A DNA stretch of 64,000 nucleotides from Gimesia benthica (GCF_009720525.1 NZ_CP043930.1:4000501-4064500), one strand, 5' to 3'; numbered from the stretch's first letter, positions 33,915 to 43,750 are shown. The notes: generated by a model not told the origin, from the sequence alone. A program made the numbers and translations.

Positions 33915-34052
33915 TGAAATTCCCCTGGGAAAACGCGGATGTGTCAGGAACCGGCGGTCCGGTTACCCTCTCATTTTAACGGATTAGAAAACGAATTGTG
34001 CGAAAGAATCCTGTTTTTACTGCGGTATTGACTGTTTTTCAAACCAGGCAAC

Positions 34053-34095
34053 GGTGGCAGGCAGCCTTGTTTCACAACAAATCCTGCCTGCCACC
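34053..34095. repeat. 12-bp palindromic hairpin element
   Basis: GGTGGCAGGCAG (34053-34064) pairs exactly with CTGCCTGCCACC (34084-34095). A second small stem TTGTT / AACAA lies inside. No T run, so it is not a clear terminator. It lies 37 bases after the stop of the coiled-coil gene and may be a REP-like or transcription-ending element. Confidence 0.65.
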
Positions 34096-34131
34096 CCCTC
34101 GCGCCTATGGTTCGCTACGATCACACAGCGA

Positions 34132-34938
34132 TTATTGTGCAACGACCTTGTCGCCGGACTTCAGTTTGAAGTATTCATCCATCTGCTTTACGACATCCCG
34201 TTTCTCTTCGACTTTAGTGTCGACGGGAATCAGACCGGTGAACTTGCCTTCGGCGTCCAGCAGCTTCTCTTTGACGTCCAGCTGCTTATTCAGATCGCGG
34301 ATCAGACCTTTTGCTCGCGTGAGCTGTGAGTTGTCGATCTGCAGATTGCTGACCGTTTCAGCAGCCTGAACTGATTTGAGACGTGCTTCCAGCTGTTCGA
34401 TCTGTACTTCCAGGTCCATCTTGGAAGACAGCATGTTTTCCAGCTTTTCGCGATTGGCATCCAGTGCTTTTTCGCGGGCTTTCAAAATCTGCTGGTTGCG
34501 TTTCAGGGTCTCGGAAGCGACCTTAAAACGATCAAACCGTTGTGCCAGGTCATTGCGAATGTCATCCTTGGAATAAGTCCGACTTGCATAAACGAACTCT
34601 GTATCGTTCGATTCCAGGTCAGACCGCAGCGTGAACATGGCCTCTTTCTGCTGTTTCATCGCCAGCTCTGAGTCATGCATTTCCTGTTGCAGGGTTTCTA
34701 CATCTACCTGCTGCTCAGCGATCACGTGCATGCAACGCCGGATATCCGGGACCAGGTCTTCTACCATCTTACGGGCACGTTCGACTTCAAAATCGACGGG
34801 AACTTCCGATTTCACAGCTTCCCGTACCGAATTGCCGGCCGTCTTCATGTAACTCACAACATCACGGCCAAAGACGAAGGTTCCCAGCGTGGCCAGCACT
34901 GCAGCACCTATCAAGATTTTCTTGCCAAAAAATAACAT
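34132..34938 (-). CDS. membrane-anchored coiled-coil protein
   Basis: From ATG at 34938 the protein has 268 residues; GGGAGT precedes it. A membrane segment (KKILIGAAVLATLGTFVFG) is at about 5-23, followed by three blocks of heptad-like coiled coil (about 60-110, 130-175, 178-235) rich in Q/E/K/L. No known family. It probably forms a scaffold in the periplasm or on the membrane. Confidence 0.75.
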   Translation of the reverse strand: MLFFGKKILIGAAVLATLGTFVFGRDVVSYMKTAGNSVREAVKSEVPVDFEVERARKMVEDLVPDIRRCMHVIAEQQVDVETLQQEMHDSELAMKQQKEAMFTLRSDLESNDTEFVYASRTYSKDDIRNDLAQRFDRFKVASETLKRNQQILKAREKALDANREKLENMLSSKMDLEVQIEQLEARLKSVQAAETVSNLQIDNSQLTRAKGLIRDLNKQLDVKEKLLDAEGKFTGLIPVDTKVEEKRDVVKQMDEYFKLKSGDKVVAQ

Positions 34939-35071
34939 TGTCCAGACTCCCTCACTCCAAGATATGTTCGATTCGGAACAGTAGGCCAAACCGATCGGCC
35001 ACGTTACAAAGAGTGATTCGCTGGAGAAAATCGATTATTGACCGTTTTTCAAAAGTTTTGACGCGATAAAA

Positions 35072-35113
35072 TAAAAACGCCGTATCTCTCTACAGTATCG
35101 AGGGATACGGCGT
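35072..35113 (-). terminator. rho-independent terminator of the dipeptidase gene
   Basis: Stem AACGCCGTATC / GATACGGCGT (about 10 pairs); on minus a TTTTTATTTT run follows. It lies 28 bases after the stop of the M19 gene. Confidence 0.85.
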
Positions 35114-35140
35114 CTTGTTTTGTTCGATCAATGTCGAAAT

Positions 35141-36223
35141 TTAGCCGGCTGGCAGTGCCTTCAGGAAGAAATCGATAAAGTTCTGCGACATAATGCCTTT
35201 GATGTCAGCCTCGCTATAGCCCCGCTTTTCCAGGATACTCGCGTACATCTCAAGGTCCGCAATCGTATCCAGATCGTGCGGCGTCTGTTCTTTACCAAAA
35301 CCACCGTCAAGGTCGGTTCCCATCCCGCAATGCTTCGCATTACCCGCCAGCTGGCAGATGTGATCGGTGTGGTTGGCGATATCTTCGATGGAAGTCGTTT
35401 TGGGATCAGAAACGCCGATCGTCCAGCCCGGTTTGATCATCCAGTTATCGAACGCACAGCCAATGACGGCCCCGCGTTCGATCAGGGCTTTGATCTGCTC
35501 ATCGGTCAGCTGGCGATCCGCATCCACCAGCGCACGGCAGTTGTGATGGCTGGCCAGCACAGGCCCCTGGAAAATCTCCAGAGCTTCCCAGAAGGACTGA
35601 TCAGCCAGGTGGGTTACATCCAGTAACATGCCGACCCGATCCATCTCTTTCAGCAGGGCAGGGCCTTCCTCTTTGAGACCACCGGTGCTGCCCGTTCCGT
35701 AGCAGTACGGACCAGGCCCATAATGCGCGGGGCCCAGAATTCGCAGGCCAGCATTAAACCAGTGCTCGATCTGACCGGGTGAGAGAATCGGCGGAGCCCC
35801 TTCCATGCTCAGAATGAACCCGATGGGAATCGTGCTGCCTTCTTCGCGAGCGGCTGCCTCGTTGGCTTCCCACTCCTCGACGTGACTCTTCAGGGTCTTA
35901 CTGTCCGGAATTTCCCGCAGAACCCCCTTCTCCACCATGGCCCGGTAATAGGCCAACTGTCCCATGGCGACCCCATAGGCGGCTTCGCGGGACTGATAAT
36001 GTGTCAGTGCTGCATCCTTGCGATGCAGGCGGGGGAGCAGCGTGGAGATGGTCATTCCCACGCCTCCTTTGCGAAGTGCATGCCAGGAAACGGTGGCTTC
36101 GCCGGGAATAATATTTTCGAACTGCCGTTCAAATTTACGAATTTCGCTGACCGGCAGTTCCAGGTCACGGTTCCATTCGCAGGCGTTCCAGGCCATATCA
36201 AGGTGGGCGTCAAAAATCAGCAT
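35141..36223 (-). CDS. membrane dipeptidase, peptidase family M19
   Basis: 360 residues. The metal ligands are in HxD form at the start (FDAHLDMAWN, H7 and D9), E in LSMEGAPP, H in LDVTHLADQSFW, and H in LASHHNCRALVDADRQLTDE. These are the renal dipeptidase pattern with two zinc ions. It hydrolyses dipeptides, often with a D-amino acid at the C-terminal side, or related substrates. There is no signal peptide, so it should be cytoplasmic. The DUF423 gene stands 77 bases upstream. Confidence 0.92.
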   Translation of the reverse strand: MLIFDAHLDMAWNACEWNRDLELPVSEIRKFERQFENIIPGEATVSWHALRKGGVGMTISTLLPRLHRKDAALTHYQSREAAYGVAMGQLAYYRAMVEKGVLREIPDSKTLKSHVEEWEANEAAAREEGSTIPIGFILSMEGAPPILSPGQIEHWFNAGLRILGPAHYGPGPYCYGTGSTGGLKEEGPALLKEMDRVGMLLDVTHLADQSFWEALEIFQGPVLASHHNCRALVDADRQLTDEQIKALIERGAVIGCAFDNWMIKPGWTIGVSDPKTTSIEDIANHTDHICQLAGNAKHCGMGTDLDGGFGKEQTPHDLDTIADLEMYASILEKRGYSEADIKGIMSQNFIDFFLKALPAG

Positions 36224-36250
36224 GAATGTTCTATCCTGAATGTAGGTAGG

Positions 36251-36270
36251 GATGACCGGGTTCGGTCATC
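36251..36270 (-). terminator. small hairpin between the DUF423 and M19 genes
   Basis: GATGACCG / CGGTCATC with a 4-base loop. There is no T run, so a terminator is only possible. Confidence 0.4.
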
Positions 36271-36300
36271 ATGATAAGTCAGAGCCACGCAGGGGCGGCT

Positions 36301-36786
36301 TCAGGTCGAGGCAGGAGTCTCAGGGCCTTCTGTTTCAATTGTGGAGCCACCGCCACAGGCACAGACGCCTGCCGCGAGTGAAAACCAGCCCACAATCAAC
36401 AGCGTGCCCCCGATGGGCGCGATCGCTCCCCAGAAAGTTTGACCGCTTAAGGTTAAAACGTAAAGACTGCCGGAGAAAAAAATGATTCCCAGCAGAAAAC
36501 ACCAGCCGGCAATGTTGAGCAGCTTCTGTTTTCGCGAAGTCACACCTGCAAAACCAACGGCCAGCAGCGCCAGTGAATGGTACATCTGGTACTGTGCGCC
36601 GGTTTTGAAGTCGTTCAGGTATTTCTGGGCAGCGGGCACTTCGACGCCGGTCACCGTTTTTAGCTGGCCCGCATATTTTTCTGCAAAGTAACCATCGATT
36701 CCATGCGCAGCAAAGGCACCCAGAATGACGGCCAGTCCACCCAGGGCCGCGCCAATTGTCGACCAGTTGAGAGAGCAGCAGGACAT
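36301..36786 (-). CDS. DUF423 membrane protein
   Basis: 161 residues with four membrane segments. The start GGLAVILGAFAAHGIDGYFA matches the DUF423 (YgdD-like) pattern with GAFGAHGL, and TGAQYQMYHSLALLAVG is the second signature. The end is rich in Cys/Gly (CACGGG). Function is unknown. Confidence 0.9.
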   Translation of the reverse strand: MSCCSLNWSTIGAALGGLAVILGAFAAHGIDGYFAEKYAGQLKTVTGVEVPAAQKYLNDFKTGAQYQMYHSLALLAVGFAGVTSRKQKLLNIAGWCFLLGIIFFSGSLYVLTLSGQTFWGAIAPIGGTLLIVGWFSLAAGVCACGGGSTIETEGPETPAST

Positions 36787-36837
36787 CAGTTTGTCTCCAG
36801 AATTATTTAGTAGGATCGCCTGTTCGGCTGACGAACA

Positions 36838-37419
36838 TTAGAGTTCGATTTTTGTTCCCAGTACCTTCAGGAAAGCAGCCAGCCACTGCGGATGGGCAGG
36901 CCAGGCAGGTGATGACACCAGGTTCCCATCCACGTGCACGCCATCAATGGCTGTTTCCACATAAGTTCCACCCGCCAGATTCACTTCAGGTCCGCAGGCA
37001 GGATACGCAGTACAGCTGCGATCTTTGAGCACTCCTGCTGCTGCCAGCAGTTGCAGTCCATGACAGACGGCGGCCACCGGTTTGCCGGCTTCGAAGAAGC
37101 TGCGCGTGATTTCAAGTACGCGCTCATTGAGTCGAATGTATTCGGGAGCCCGTCCGCCGGGAATCAAGAGACCGGTGTAATCATCGGGATTGACCTCTGA
37201 GAAAGTCGCATTCAGGGTGAAGTTGTGCCCCCGTTTTTCGGAATACGTCTGATCCCCTTCGAAGTCGTGGATCGAAGTCCGGATGATGTCACCCGCTTTT
37301 TTATCCGGACAGACAACGTCGACCTGGTAACCGACCATAGTCAGCGCCTGGAAAGGCACCATGATTTCGTAGTCCTCGACATAATCGCCGGCTAAAAACA
37401 GAATTGATTTTGCTGCCAT
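36838..37419 (-). CDS. DJ-1/PfpI-family protein
   Basis: 193 residues. The nucleophile elbow is [13 protein letters not shown], and the partner glutamate (EDYEIMVP) is near the start. The PfpI order [31 protein letters not shown], then AVCHG is complete. Members act as proteases, glyoxalases or deglycases; the exact role is not told by the sequence. Two extra cysteines follow ([13 protein letters not shown]). Confidence 0.88.
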   Translation of the reverse strand: MAAKSILFLAGDYVEDYEIMVPFQALTMVGYQVDVVCPDKKAGDIIRTSIHDFEGDQTYSEKRGHNFTLNATFSEVNPDDYTGLLIPGGRAPEYIRLNERVLEITRSFFEAGKPVAAVCHGLQLLAAAGVLKDRSCTAYPACGPEVNLAGGTYVETAIDGVHVDGNLVSSPAWPAHPQWLAAFLKVLGTKIEL

Positions 37420-37521
37420 GAATGCGTCTCCCTCTTAAAAAACAGATCAGTGCCTGCGAACAGGAATGTACCTTTCCTGTCTGAGGGGCTCTGATGCTGT
37501 GAGATCAGGTTCGAATCGATT

Positions 37522-38400
37522 TCAGCTGACCAGCAGATAGATCAGCCGTATTCCAATCATAAGAGCCACCGAAAGTAATAACCAGCCAAACTGCTGTCTC
37601 AACTGCAGGCCTTTGAGACGGGAGTTCAGGTCCGAGCCCAGTCGAGCACCGATGGTCCCCCCCAGCAGGAGAGCGATTACAATTTCGATACTGACATTGC
37701 CGTGCAGGGCATGGGCAATCGTCGATTGAAAAGCCACAATCCAGACAATCACCAGGCTGCAGGTGATGGCGCGATGTGTGGGAATTCCCAGACCAAAAAT
37801 CAGCATGGGCAGCAGCAGGATTCCCCCACTGATGCCCAGCAGGCCCGAAATCAGTCCGAGCGCCAGCCCAAACCAGGCGATCACCGGAATGGAAAGCGTC
37901 CCCTCGAACAGGTTGGGGAAAGTCGCTACCGGCGGGATGAGAAAGCGGTTTTTGAAAATCGCGTCCTTCAATTCTGAGTCCGGTCGACGTGCGCTTCTCA
38001 GGGAAATGACGGCCAGTGTCAGCAGCATCAGAAAATAGACAACCAGCACCACCAGGTCCGCTACGATGATCGGCTGTCCGTTCAGCTGGATCTTGGCGGA
38101 ATTCTTTGCTTTTTCCAGAATGCTGGTCCCGGCGATTACGCCGAGGAACAGTCCTCCCGTGATGACCAGGGGAAAAGCAAGGTCCCGGATTTTGATCTTC
38201 CGAGCAAGCAGAGAGGTGGTCGCCGGTCCCAGAATCTGGCAGGCACTGGAGCCGACAGCCAGTTCCATGGGGACACCCAGGACGATATTCAGAATCGGGA
38301 CGAGCAGAAAACCGCCCCCGACACCGAACATGCCTGCCAGGAAGCCGATCGCGCCCCCGGCCAGCGAAATCAGCAGAAAATCAAACAATCCCACGCTCAT
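37522..38400 (-). CDS. TauE/SafE-family sulfite/organo-anion exporter
   Basis: 292 residues with eight membrane segments. The N-terminal and C-terminal halves each carry the TauE pattern: GFLAGMFGVGGGFLLVPIL near residue 18 and GLISGLLGISGGILLLPMLI near 190. Substrates of the family are sulfite, sulfoacetate or other small anions. Oriented like the PfpI gene, about 100 bases apart. Confidence 0.9.
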   Translation of the reverse strand: MSVGLFDFLLISLAGGAIGFLAGMFGVGGGFLLVPILNIVLGVPMELAVGSSACQILGPATTSLLARKIKIRDLAFPLVITGGLFLGVIAGTSILEKAKNSAKIQLNGQPIIVADLVVLVVYFLMLLTLAVISLRSARRPDSELKDAIFKNRFLIPPVATFPNLFEGTLSIPVIAWFGLALGLISGLLGISGGILLLPMLIFGLGIPTHRAITCSLVIVWIVAFQSTIAHALHGNVSIEIVIALLLGGTIGARLGSDLNSRLKGLQLRQQFGWLLLSVALMIGIRLIYLLVS

Positions 38401-38412
38401 TTTCGCACCGCC

Positions 38413-38559
38413 TCAAATCTGGTAGTCGGGGAAAATGTAGTCGTCATCAGAGTTATTGTTCGAGCGATCTTGCCATTGATTGAAAATCCAGTTCACGATC
38501 ACTCCCCATAACACGGGGATAATGATGCAGGCGATGATAAAAAAAATCTTATCCAGCAT
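38413..38559 (-). CDS. 48-residue membrane peptide
   Basis: A frame from ATG at 38559 reads MLDKIFFIIACIIIPVLWGV, then NWIFNQWQDRSNNNSDDDYIF. One membrane segment and an acidic tail ending PDYQI. It ends 12 bases ahead of the TauE gene. I recall similar peptides in planctomycetes. Too short for many gene callers. Confidence 0.6.
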   Translation of the reverse strand: MLDKIFFIIACIIIPVLWGVIVNWIFNQWQDRSNNNSDDDYIFPDYQI

Positions 38560-38716
38560 GTACCTGGCCTTCCTGGAAGTTCAAAACGATGTGCTTCGTG
38601 TTTAGAGGCAAACAGCGGTTGCTGTCAAGTGTCAGACTCCCCTTCCCTGAGATTGAGCATTGATCTTAGTTGTTTTTTCATGACTTTTATGGGAACATGT
38701 ACGCACGTTACTATAA

Positions 38717-39883
38717 ATGTCTCTGCCTGTTCTCATCGAGTGTGATCCGCATATGCCAGCCGAATCCTCTGAATCAGACCAGTTACTGCTGGATCAGATC
38801 CAGCTTAATCTGATTCAGGGAGTCGGACCGCGCATCCGGCGTTCCCTGCTGGACCAGTTTGGAACACCGAGTCAAATCTTAAATGCCCCTCGACAGGATC
38901 TGCTGAACGTGCCGGGGATTGGCGAGAAACTGGCCAACGCCATCATCTATCGTACTGCCAAATCGACGGCTGAAGAAGAACTGCAGCGCTGTCGCGCCGC
39001 AGGATACCAGCTGCTGTTTGAGGAGTCCGATGATTACCCATCCCTCTTAAGGGAGATGCCCGATCCCCCTGCCCTGCTCTACTGCAAAGGAGAGATCCTG
39101 CCCGAAGACGAACTGGCGGTTGCGATTGTCGGTTCACGAAAGTGTACGCATTACGGGTTGCAGCAGGCCGAAAAAATGGCAGCCGCCCTGGCTCGTGCTG
39201 GTGTGACAGTAGTGAGTGGACTGGCACGGGGCATCGATCAGGCCGCTCATCGGGGCGCTCTCAAAGCCGGAGGCCGAACGATCGCCGTAATGGCAACCGG
39301 GCTCTCCCATATTTATCCTCCCGAGCATCGCGAACTATCCGAGCAGGTCTCCGCTCAGGGGGCCCTGGTGACGGAGTTCCCCCTCGACCAGGCTCCCGTG
39401 GCCGGACTGTTTCCACAGCGTAACCGGATTATCAGCGGACTGTCGATGGGCGTGCTGTTGATTGAAGCGGGGCGTAAAAGTGGCGCCCTGCATACAGCCC
39501 GCCATGCTTACGAACAGGGGCGAGACGTATTCGCCGTTCCGGGACGAATAGATCACCCGGCGAGTGCCGGCTGTCATGATCTGATTCGCGATGGCGCCAT
39601 GCTTGTTCGCAGCGTAGATGATGTACTGGAAGGCTTGAGTCCCGCTAAAACTCCGGTGAAGGTCTCAGAAAACCGTGAAGTGCATACGCCGCGCGAACTC
39701 TCTCTGAGCGATTTTGAACGGGATGTGCTGAATTTGGTCACACTCGAGCCACAGCATTTGAATGAAATCGTGCAATCCAGTAATCTCGACTCGTCCCGCA
39801 TTCTTTCCACCTTGACGGTTCTGGAAATGCGGAAGGTCGTTAAACGTCTGCCGGGTGGTTTTCTTGTCAGAGCCACCGGCTGA
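38717..39883 (+). CDS. dprA: DNA-processing protein DprA (Smf)
   Basis: 388 residues. N-terminal helix-hairpin-helix (about 28-75: LNVPGIGEKLANAI), Rossmann-like core (about 130-300) with VAIVGSRKCTHYGLQQAE, VVSGLARGIDQAAHRGAL, PQRNRIISGLSMGVLLIEA and GRDVFAVPGRIDHP, and a C-terminal winged helix (about 325-388). It loads RecA on incoming single-stranded DNA during transformation. ATG at 38717 follows an AT-rich segment; ATG at 38753 (MPAESSES) is an alternative start. Note that comM, another competence gene, is broken 10 kb away. Confidence 0.93.
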   Translation: MSLPVLIECDPHMPAESSESDQLLLDQIQLNLIQGVGPRIRRSLLDQFGTPSQILNAPRQDLLNVPGIGEKLANAIIYRTAKSTAEEELQRCRAAGYQLLFEESDDYPSLLREMPDPPALLYCKGEILPEDELAVAIVGSRKCTHYGLQQAEKMAAALARAGVTVVSGLARGIDQAAHRGALKAGGRTIAVMATGLSHIYPPEHRELSEQVSAQGALVTEFPLDQAPVAGLFPQRNRIISGLSMGVLLIEAGRKSGALHTARHAYEQGRDVFAVPGRIDHPASAGCHDLIRDGAMLVRSVDDVLEGLSPAKTPVKVSENREVHTPRELSLSDFERDVLNLVTLEPQHLNEIVQSSNLDSSRILSTLTVLEMRKVVKRLPGGFLVRATG

Positions 39884-39918
39884 TCCGAACTCTGTCTTTG
39901 CTGCGATTGTTATCCTCT

Positions 39919-40590
39919 ATGAATCTGGACTCTGCAGATACCGCCCCCGGGCAGGCGGTCTACACGAGAAAAATGCTTTCCATCTACGATATCTGGGTTC
40001 TGGGAATTTCCAACTCCCTGATCTGGAAATGTCGCACTAAACAGATTCTGAACTGGATGAATCAGAGCCTGACTGCCAATCACCTCGATGTCGGCGTGGG
40101 CACCGGTTATTATCTGGAGCATTGCACCTTTCCGAGCTCTGAAGTCCGCCTGGGACTTCTGGATTTGAATCCCAACAGTCTGGCGGCCGCTGCCAGTCGG
40201 AGCGCACGCTACCAGCCGGAAGTCTATCAGGCCGATGTACTGGCTCCCCTGCCTCAGCAGTCACGCCCTTTCGATTCAGTCAGTCTGAATTATCTGCTGC
40301 ACTGTCTACCCGGCGATCTGACATCAAAAGCAAAGCTGTTCGATCATCTGGGTCCCTGGTTAAACCCGGGCGCCATCTTCTCTGGAGCTACGATTTTGAG
40401 CCAGGGAGTCCCGCGTGGCTTTTCGGCCCGGCGTCTGATGAATTTTTATAACCGGAAAAAGATCTTCACAAATACGTCGGACAGTCTGGATGAGTTACAA
40501 TCCCAACTCGCAAGTCGCTATACTGACGTGGAAGTGAAAGTGACTGGCTGTGTTGCCCTCTTTCGCGCCCGCACACCTTCACCAGATTAA
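39919..40590 (+). CDS. class I SAM-dependent methyltransferase
   Basis: 223 residues from ATG at 39919 (the frame is open 21 bases further). The SAM site is LDVGVGTGYYLEHC (about 53-66), followed by LLDLNPNSLAAAASR and DVLAPLPQQ, then SVSLNYLLHCLPG. Rossmann-type methyltransferase with unknown substrate. The stop is 11 bases ahead of the next gene. Confidence 0.85.
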   Translation: MNLDSADTAPGQAVYTRKMLSIYDIWVLGISNSLIWKCRTKQILNWMNQSLTANHLDVGVGTGYYLEHCTFPSSEVRLGLLDLNPNSLAAAASRSARYQPEVYQADVLAPLPQQSRPFDSVSLNYLLHCLPGDLTSKAKLFDHLGPWLNPGAIFSGATILSQGVPRGFSARRLMNFYNRKKIFTNTSDSLDELQSQLASRYTDVEVKVTGCVALFRARTPSPD

Positions 40591-40601
40591 CGATCATCGA
40601 C

Positions 40602-41426
40602 ATGGAAATACGCGCCTTCGCCGAACGGGTTCTCTTGAGTGAGTCTCTGGAAGAGAAACTGCTTCCCGCCCCTGAAGTACTGACTGACGAACATCCAGGA
40701 GATCCTTTGCGTATTCAGGAACCAGGACGACCTGCTAACCTGAAGTTCGCTCCCCCGCGAACCGCCCCCGGTATGCCGAAACCCTCTGCTCTGATGGAAC
40801 AGGACAAGCGGGCCCTGGCACATCACATCATGGCGAATCATGAACTGCAGGCCCTGGAAGTAATGGCCTATATTCTGTGCGCCTTCCCCGATGCCCCGGC
40901 AGAGTTTCGCCAGGGAATGTGTAACATCATGGCAGATGAGCAAAGACACACTCGCATGCATAAGGAACGTGCCTCCGTGCTGGGGCTGGAGTTCGGCAGC
41001 CTGCCCGTGAATTGCTACATCTGGAAAAAAGCACTGAGTTACGAAAGTCTGCTGGATTATCTCGCCGGTCTGCCACTCACGTTCGAAGGTCGTAACCTGG
41101 ATCATACCCTGGAATTCGAACAGTATTTTCTCGATGCCGGCGACCAACGGAGTGCCGCGTTGATGAAGGTCGTCTATCGCGATGAGATTCAGCACGTCGC
41201 CTTTGGCCTGCACTGGCTGCGACACTTAAAACCCGACCACCTTTCTGACTGGGAGACCTACGAACAACATCTGCACTGGCCGGTACGAGCTGCCCTGTCG
41301 GTCGGCGATACCTTCAATCGTGAGGGACGCAAGGAAACGGGAATGACTGACGAATTTATTGAGCAACTCTATCAGGCCGCTCAGACTGATCAGCCACCGA
41401 ATCAGAAGCCTAAGAAACTGGATTAG
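40602..41426 (+). CDS. DUF455 ferritin-like protein
   Basis: 274 residues. The core helices hold metal-ligand-type motifs: NHELQALEVMAYILCAFP, MADEQRHTRMHKERA (ExxH) and RDEIQHVAFGLHWL (ExxH). A DUF455 member, likely a diiron ferritin-like protein; the substrate or role is not established. In this window it stands between a methyltransferase and a HAD protein. Confidence 0.85.
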   Translation: MEIRAFAERVLLSESLEEKLLPAPEVLTDEHPGDPLRIQEPGRPANLKFAPPRTAPGMPKPSALMEQDKRALAHHIMANHELQALEVMAYILCAFPDAPAEFRQGMCNIMADEQRHTRMHKERASVLGLEFGSLPVNCYIWKKALSYESLLDYLAGLPLTFEGRNLDHTLEFEQYFLDAGDQRSAALMKVVYRDEIQHVAFGLHWLRHLKPDHLSDWETYEQHLHWPVRAALSVGDTFNREGRKETGMTDEFIEQLYQAAQTDQPPNQKPKKLD

Positions 41427-41450
41427 ACTCACAAAACAGGAAAACCGAGC

Positions 41451-42197
41451 ATGCCGCCACGATGCAAACCAGTCTGGGACAAAGTGATCTTTGTAGACTG
41501 GCATGGCGTGCTGTCCTGTGATCCCTTCTGGCTCTCTATCCTCCATAACAGCGACCATCCCCTGCACTCCCAACTGACGGACGCAGCCGAAGTCCTGTTT
41601 CAAGACGAGACACTGATCCATGACTGGATGCGGGGAGATGTTTCTGCGGACCAAGTTTTAGACAGATTAGATGTCAAACTGGATGATTCATTTCCCCCTG
41701 ACTATCTGAGTCGCAAGCTGTTAGAGGACTGTGAGTTGATGCAGGTCAATCAGCGGCTGGTTCAGATTTTGAGTGAGATCCGGCAGCAGGGAATTGGAAT
41801 CGTTCTGGCGACCGACAATATGGACTGTTTTCAGGAGGCACTTCTAGACGCAAACGCGCAGAGACCGTTAACAACTCAATCCGTGGAAGGGGCAACGGTC
41901 TCGTTCCGTCACGCTGCTCAGTTGTTTGATGAGGTGCTCTGTTCCTGCAGCCAACGTGTGCTGAAACGAGAAAACCCAGAACGGTTTTACGGCAGCTGGC
42001 TGAGCGCGCACGCGCTTGATTACAGGGACACCTTGCTGCTGGATGACCTCGAGGTGAACTGCAGTGCCTTTCATAGAGCAGGGGGGAATGCAATCCAAAT
42101 CACCGATCAGTTATCTGATAGCGATTTGTCTTTGTTAAAGACTCAAATTCAAAACTGGAGCCATGAGCATTGCCAGAGCTCACTCAGACAATGCTGA
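41451..42197 (+). CDS. HAD-like hydrolase
   Basis: 248 residues. The motif-I-like FVDWHGVL (nucleophile D) is near the start, motif II VLATDNMDCF and the motif IV-like LLLDDLEVN near the end. The body is helical. HAD proteins are phosphatases or similar; the substrate is unknown. The motif I second Asp is replaced by His (DWHG), an unusual change for a phosphatase, so it may be a non-phosphatase HAD or be inactive. Confidence 0.7.
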   Translation: MPPRCKPVWDKVIFVDWHGVLSCDPFWLSILHNSDHPLHSQLTDAAEVLFQDETLIHDWMRGDVSADQVLDRLDVKLDDSFPPDYLSRKLLEDCELMQVNQRLVQILSEIRQQGIGIVLATDNMDCFQEALLDANAQRPLTTQSVEGATVSFRHAAQLFDEVLCSCSQRVLKRENPERFYGSWLSAHALDYRDTLLLDDLEVNCSAFHRAGGNAIQITDQLSDSDLSLLKTQIQNWSHEHCQSSLRQC

Positions 42198-42235
42198 ATC
42201 AAAGTAGAGACATTTAGATGAAAACAGCAGGCTTT

Positions 42236-43750
42236 CTATTTCGCCGGCTTCTGATTTCGTTTTTTGCGTTTCTTTTCCAGGCTCGGGTGTTTCGGACCAC
42301 CGCCCAGGTAGGGATGTTTTTCCAGTTCGTCTCCCTGTCCCAGTTCGCGGGGATCATGAGTGGCAACCAGCTTTTGATGCAGTTCCTTCGCGAGCCTGGC
42401 TTTGATCATCTGATACATGGGATCCTGGGCCACGTTCTGTAGCTGGTCGGGATCATTCCGCAGATCGTATAATTCTTCTGCAGGCAACTTGCCGAAGGCC
42501 AGTTCATACAGTCGGCGATGTTCCGCATCCTTATCTTTATGGGTAACCATATAGGTCTTGGTCGGGCCATTATCACAATCCCCGTACCAGGTGCCCGGAA
42601 TGGCTGCTTTGGTGTAGTTGGGTGTACCCACGGGCCAGCGATCAGGCCGGTAATTGTGGATGTAAAGAAAATCGTCCGTCCGAATCGCACGGCAGGGGTA
42701 GCCTCCCATGTCAGGTTCTTCCTGTGAGGGAACGTGTCGCTCCTTGCCAAAGAAGATTTCATCGCGGTCAGCTACGATGCGTCCCGAGCCGGGCGCATCC
42801 AGAACAGGCATCAGACTCTTGCCGGTGACGTCCTGGGGAATTTCGACACCGGCGGCTTCGTAGAATGTGGGGGCGAGGTCAATCAGACTGACGAAGTCTG
42901 TCACACTCCGATTGGGCTGAATGTGAGAAGGCCAGCGCGCCGCCAGGGGAACGCGGGTACCGGTATCATACAGGCAGCTCTTGCCCCGGGGAAAAGGCAT
43001 ACCGTGGTCGCCGGTCATGAAGATGATAGTATTGTCCAGTTCGCCTTTTTCTTCCAGCAGTTTCAGGGCGTCTCCCACGAGCTGGTCGAATCGCTGGACT
43101 TCAAAGTAATAGTCGGCGACGTCGCTACGGACTTCCTGTGCGTCAGGGAAGCAGGCGGGCAGTTTGATTTTGCTCAAATCCATGCCACTTTCTACACCCG
43201 ATCCTGGGGCGTACGGGCGGTGGGGATCGCTGCTGCCTAACCAGAAACAGAAGGGCTCATCGCCGTCCCGCTGGTTGAGGAAGTCCTGAAAGTTTTTGAA
43301 TCGTTTTCCAGCCAGTTCGCGAGAGCGGGTTTCGGTACGCCCCGGTCCCCAGGCTTTACCCGTGTGTCCTACAGTGTAACCGTGTGATTTCAGTATCTCC
43401 GGATAGGTCGTGAGACGATCCGGAAAGATACAGTGCAGGTTCGCTCCCGCATCGAGTTGCCAGTGATATTTACCGGTCAGAATGGCACCACGGGAAGGCG
43501 TGCAGGAAGGGGACGAGACATAAGCATTCTGAAACAGAACCCCTTCGCGGGCGAGCCGGTCGAAGGTTGGAGTTTTAACCACGGGGTCGCCATAAGCGCC
43601 GGCATGAGGCCAGCCCCAGTCGTCGGCAATCGCAAACAGAATATTAGGGCGTTTTGATTTTTCTGCAGACTGAGCTGCGGAAGTAGGAATCAGATTAGAT
43701 GCCAGCGTCAGACAGAACAGCAGACGCAGCCAGATAGAACCATTAAACAT
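42236..43750 (-). CDS. secreted sulfatase (arylsulfatase A-like)
   Basis: 504 residues with an N-terminal signal peptide (about 1-26, ASNLIPTSAAQSA). The FGly motif is C83-T-P-S-R (SPSCTPSRGAILTGKY), with D43 and D44 (IADDWGWP) for calcium, and D/H residues in MTGDHGMPFP. It hydrolyses sulfate esters of polysaccharides or lipids outside the cytoplasm. Planctomycetes have many such genes. The C-terminal tail is basic (KKRKKRNQKPAK). It lies next to the PVC-type dehydrogenase gene. Confidence 0.93.
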   Translation of the reverse strand: MFNGSIWLRLLFCLTLASNLIPTSAAQSAEKSKRPNILFAIADDWGWPHAGAYGDPVVKTPTFDRLAREGVLFQNAYVSSPSCTPSRGAILTGKYHWQLDAGANLHCIFPDRLTTYPEILKSHGYTVGHTGKAWGPGRTETRSRELAGKRFKNFQDFLNQRDGDEPFCFWLGSSDPHRPYAPGSGVESGMDLSKIKLPACFPDAQEVRSDVADYYFEVQRFDQLVGDALKLLEEKGELDNTIIFMTGDHGMPFPRGKSCLYDTGTRVPLAARWPSHIQPNRSVTDFVSLIDLAPTFYEAAGVEIPQDVTGKSLMPVLDAPGSGRIVADRDEIFFGKERHVPSQEEPDMGGYPCRAIRTDDFLYIHNYRPDRWPVGTPNYTKAAIPGTWYGDCDNGPTKTYMVTHKDKDAEHRRLYELAFGKLPAEELYDLRNDPDQLQNVAQDPMYQMIKARLAKELHQKLVATHDPRELGQGDELEKHPYLGGGPKHPSLEKKRKKRNQKPAK

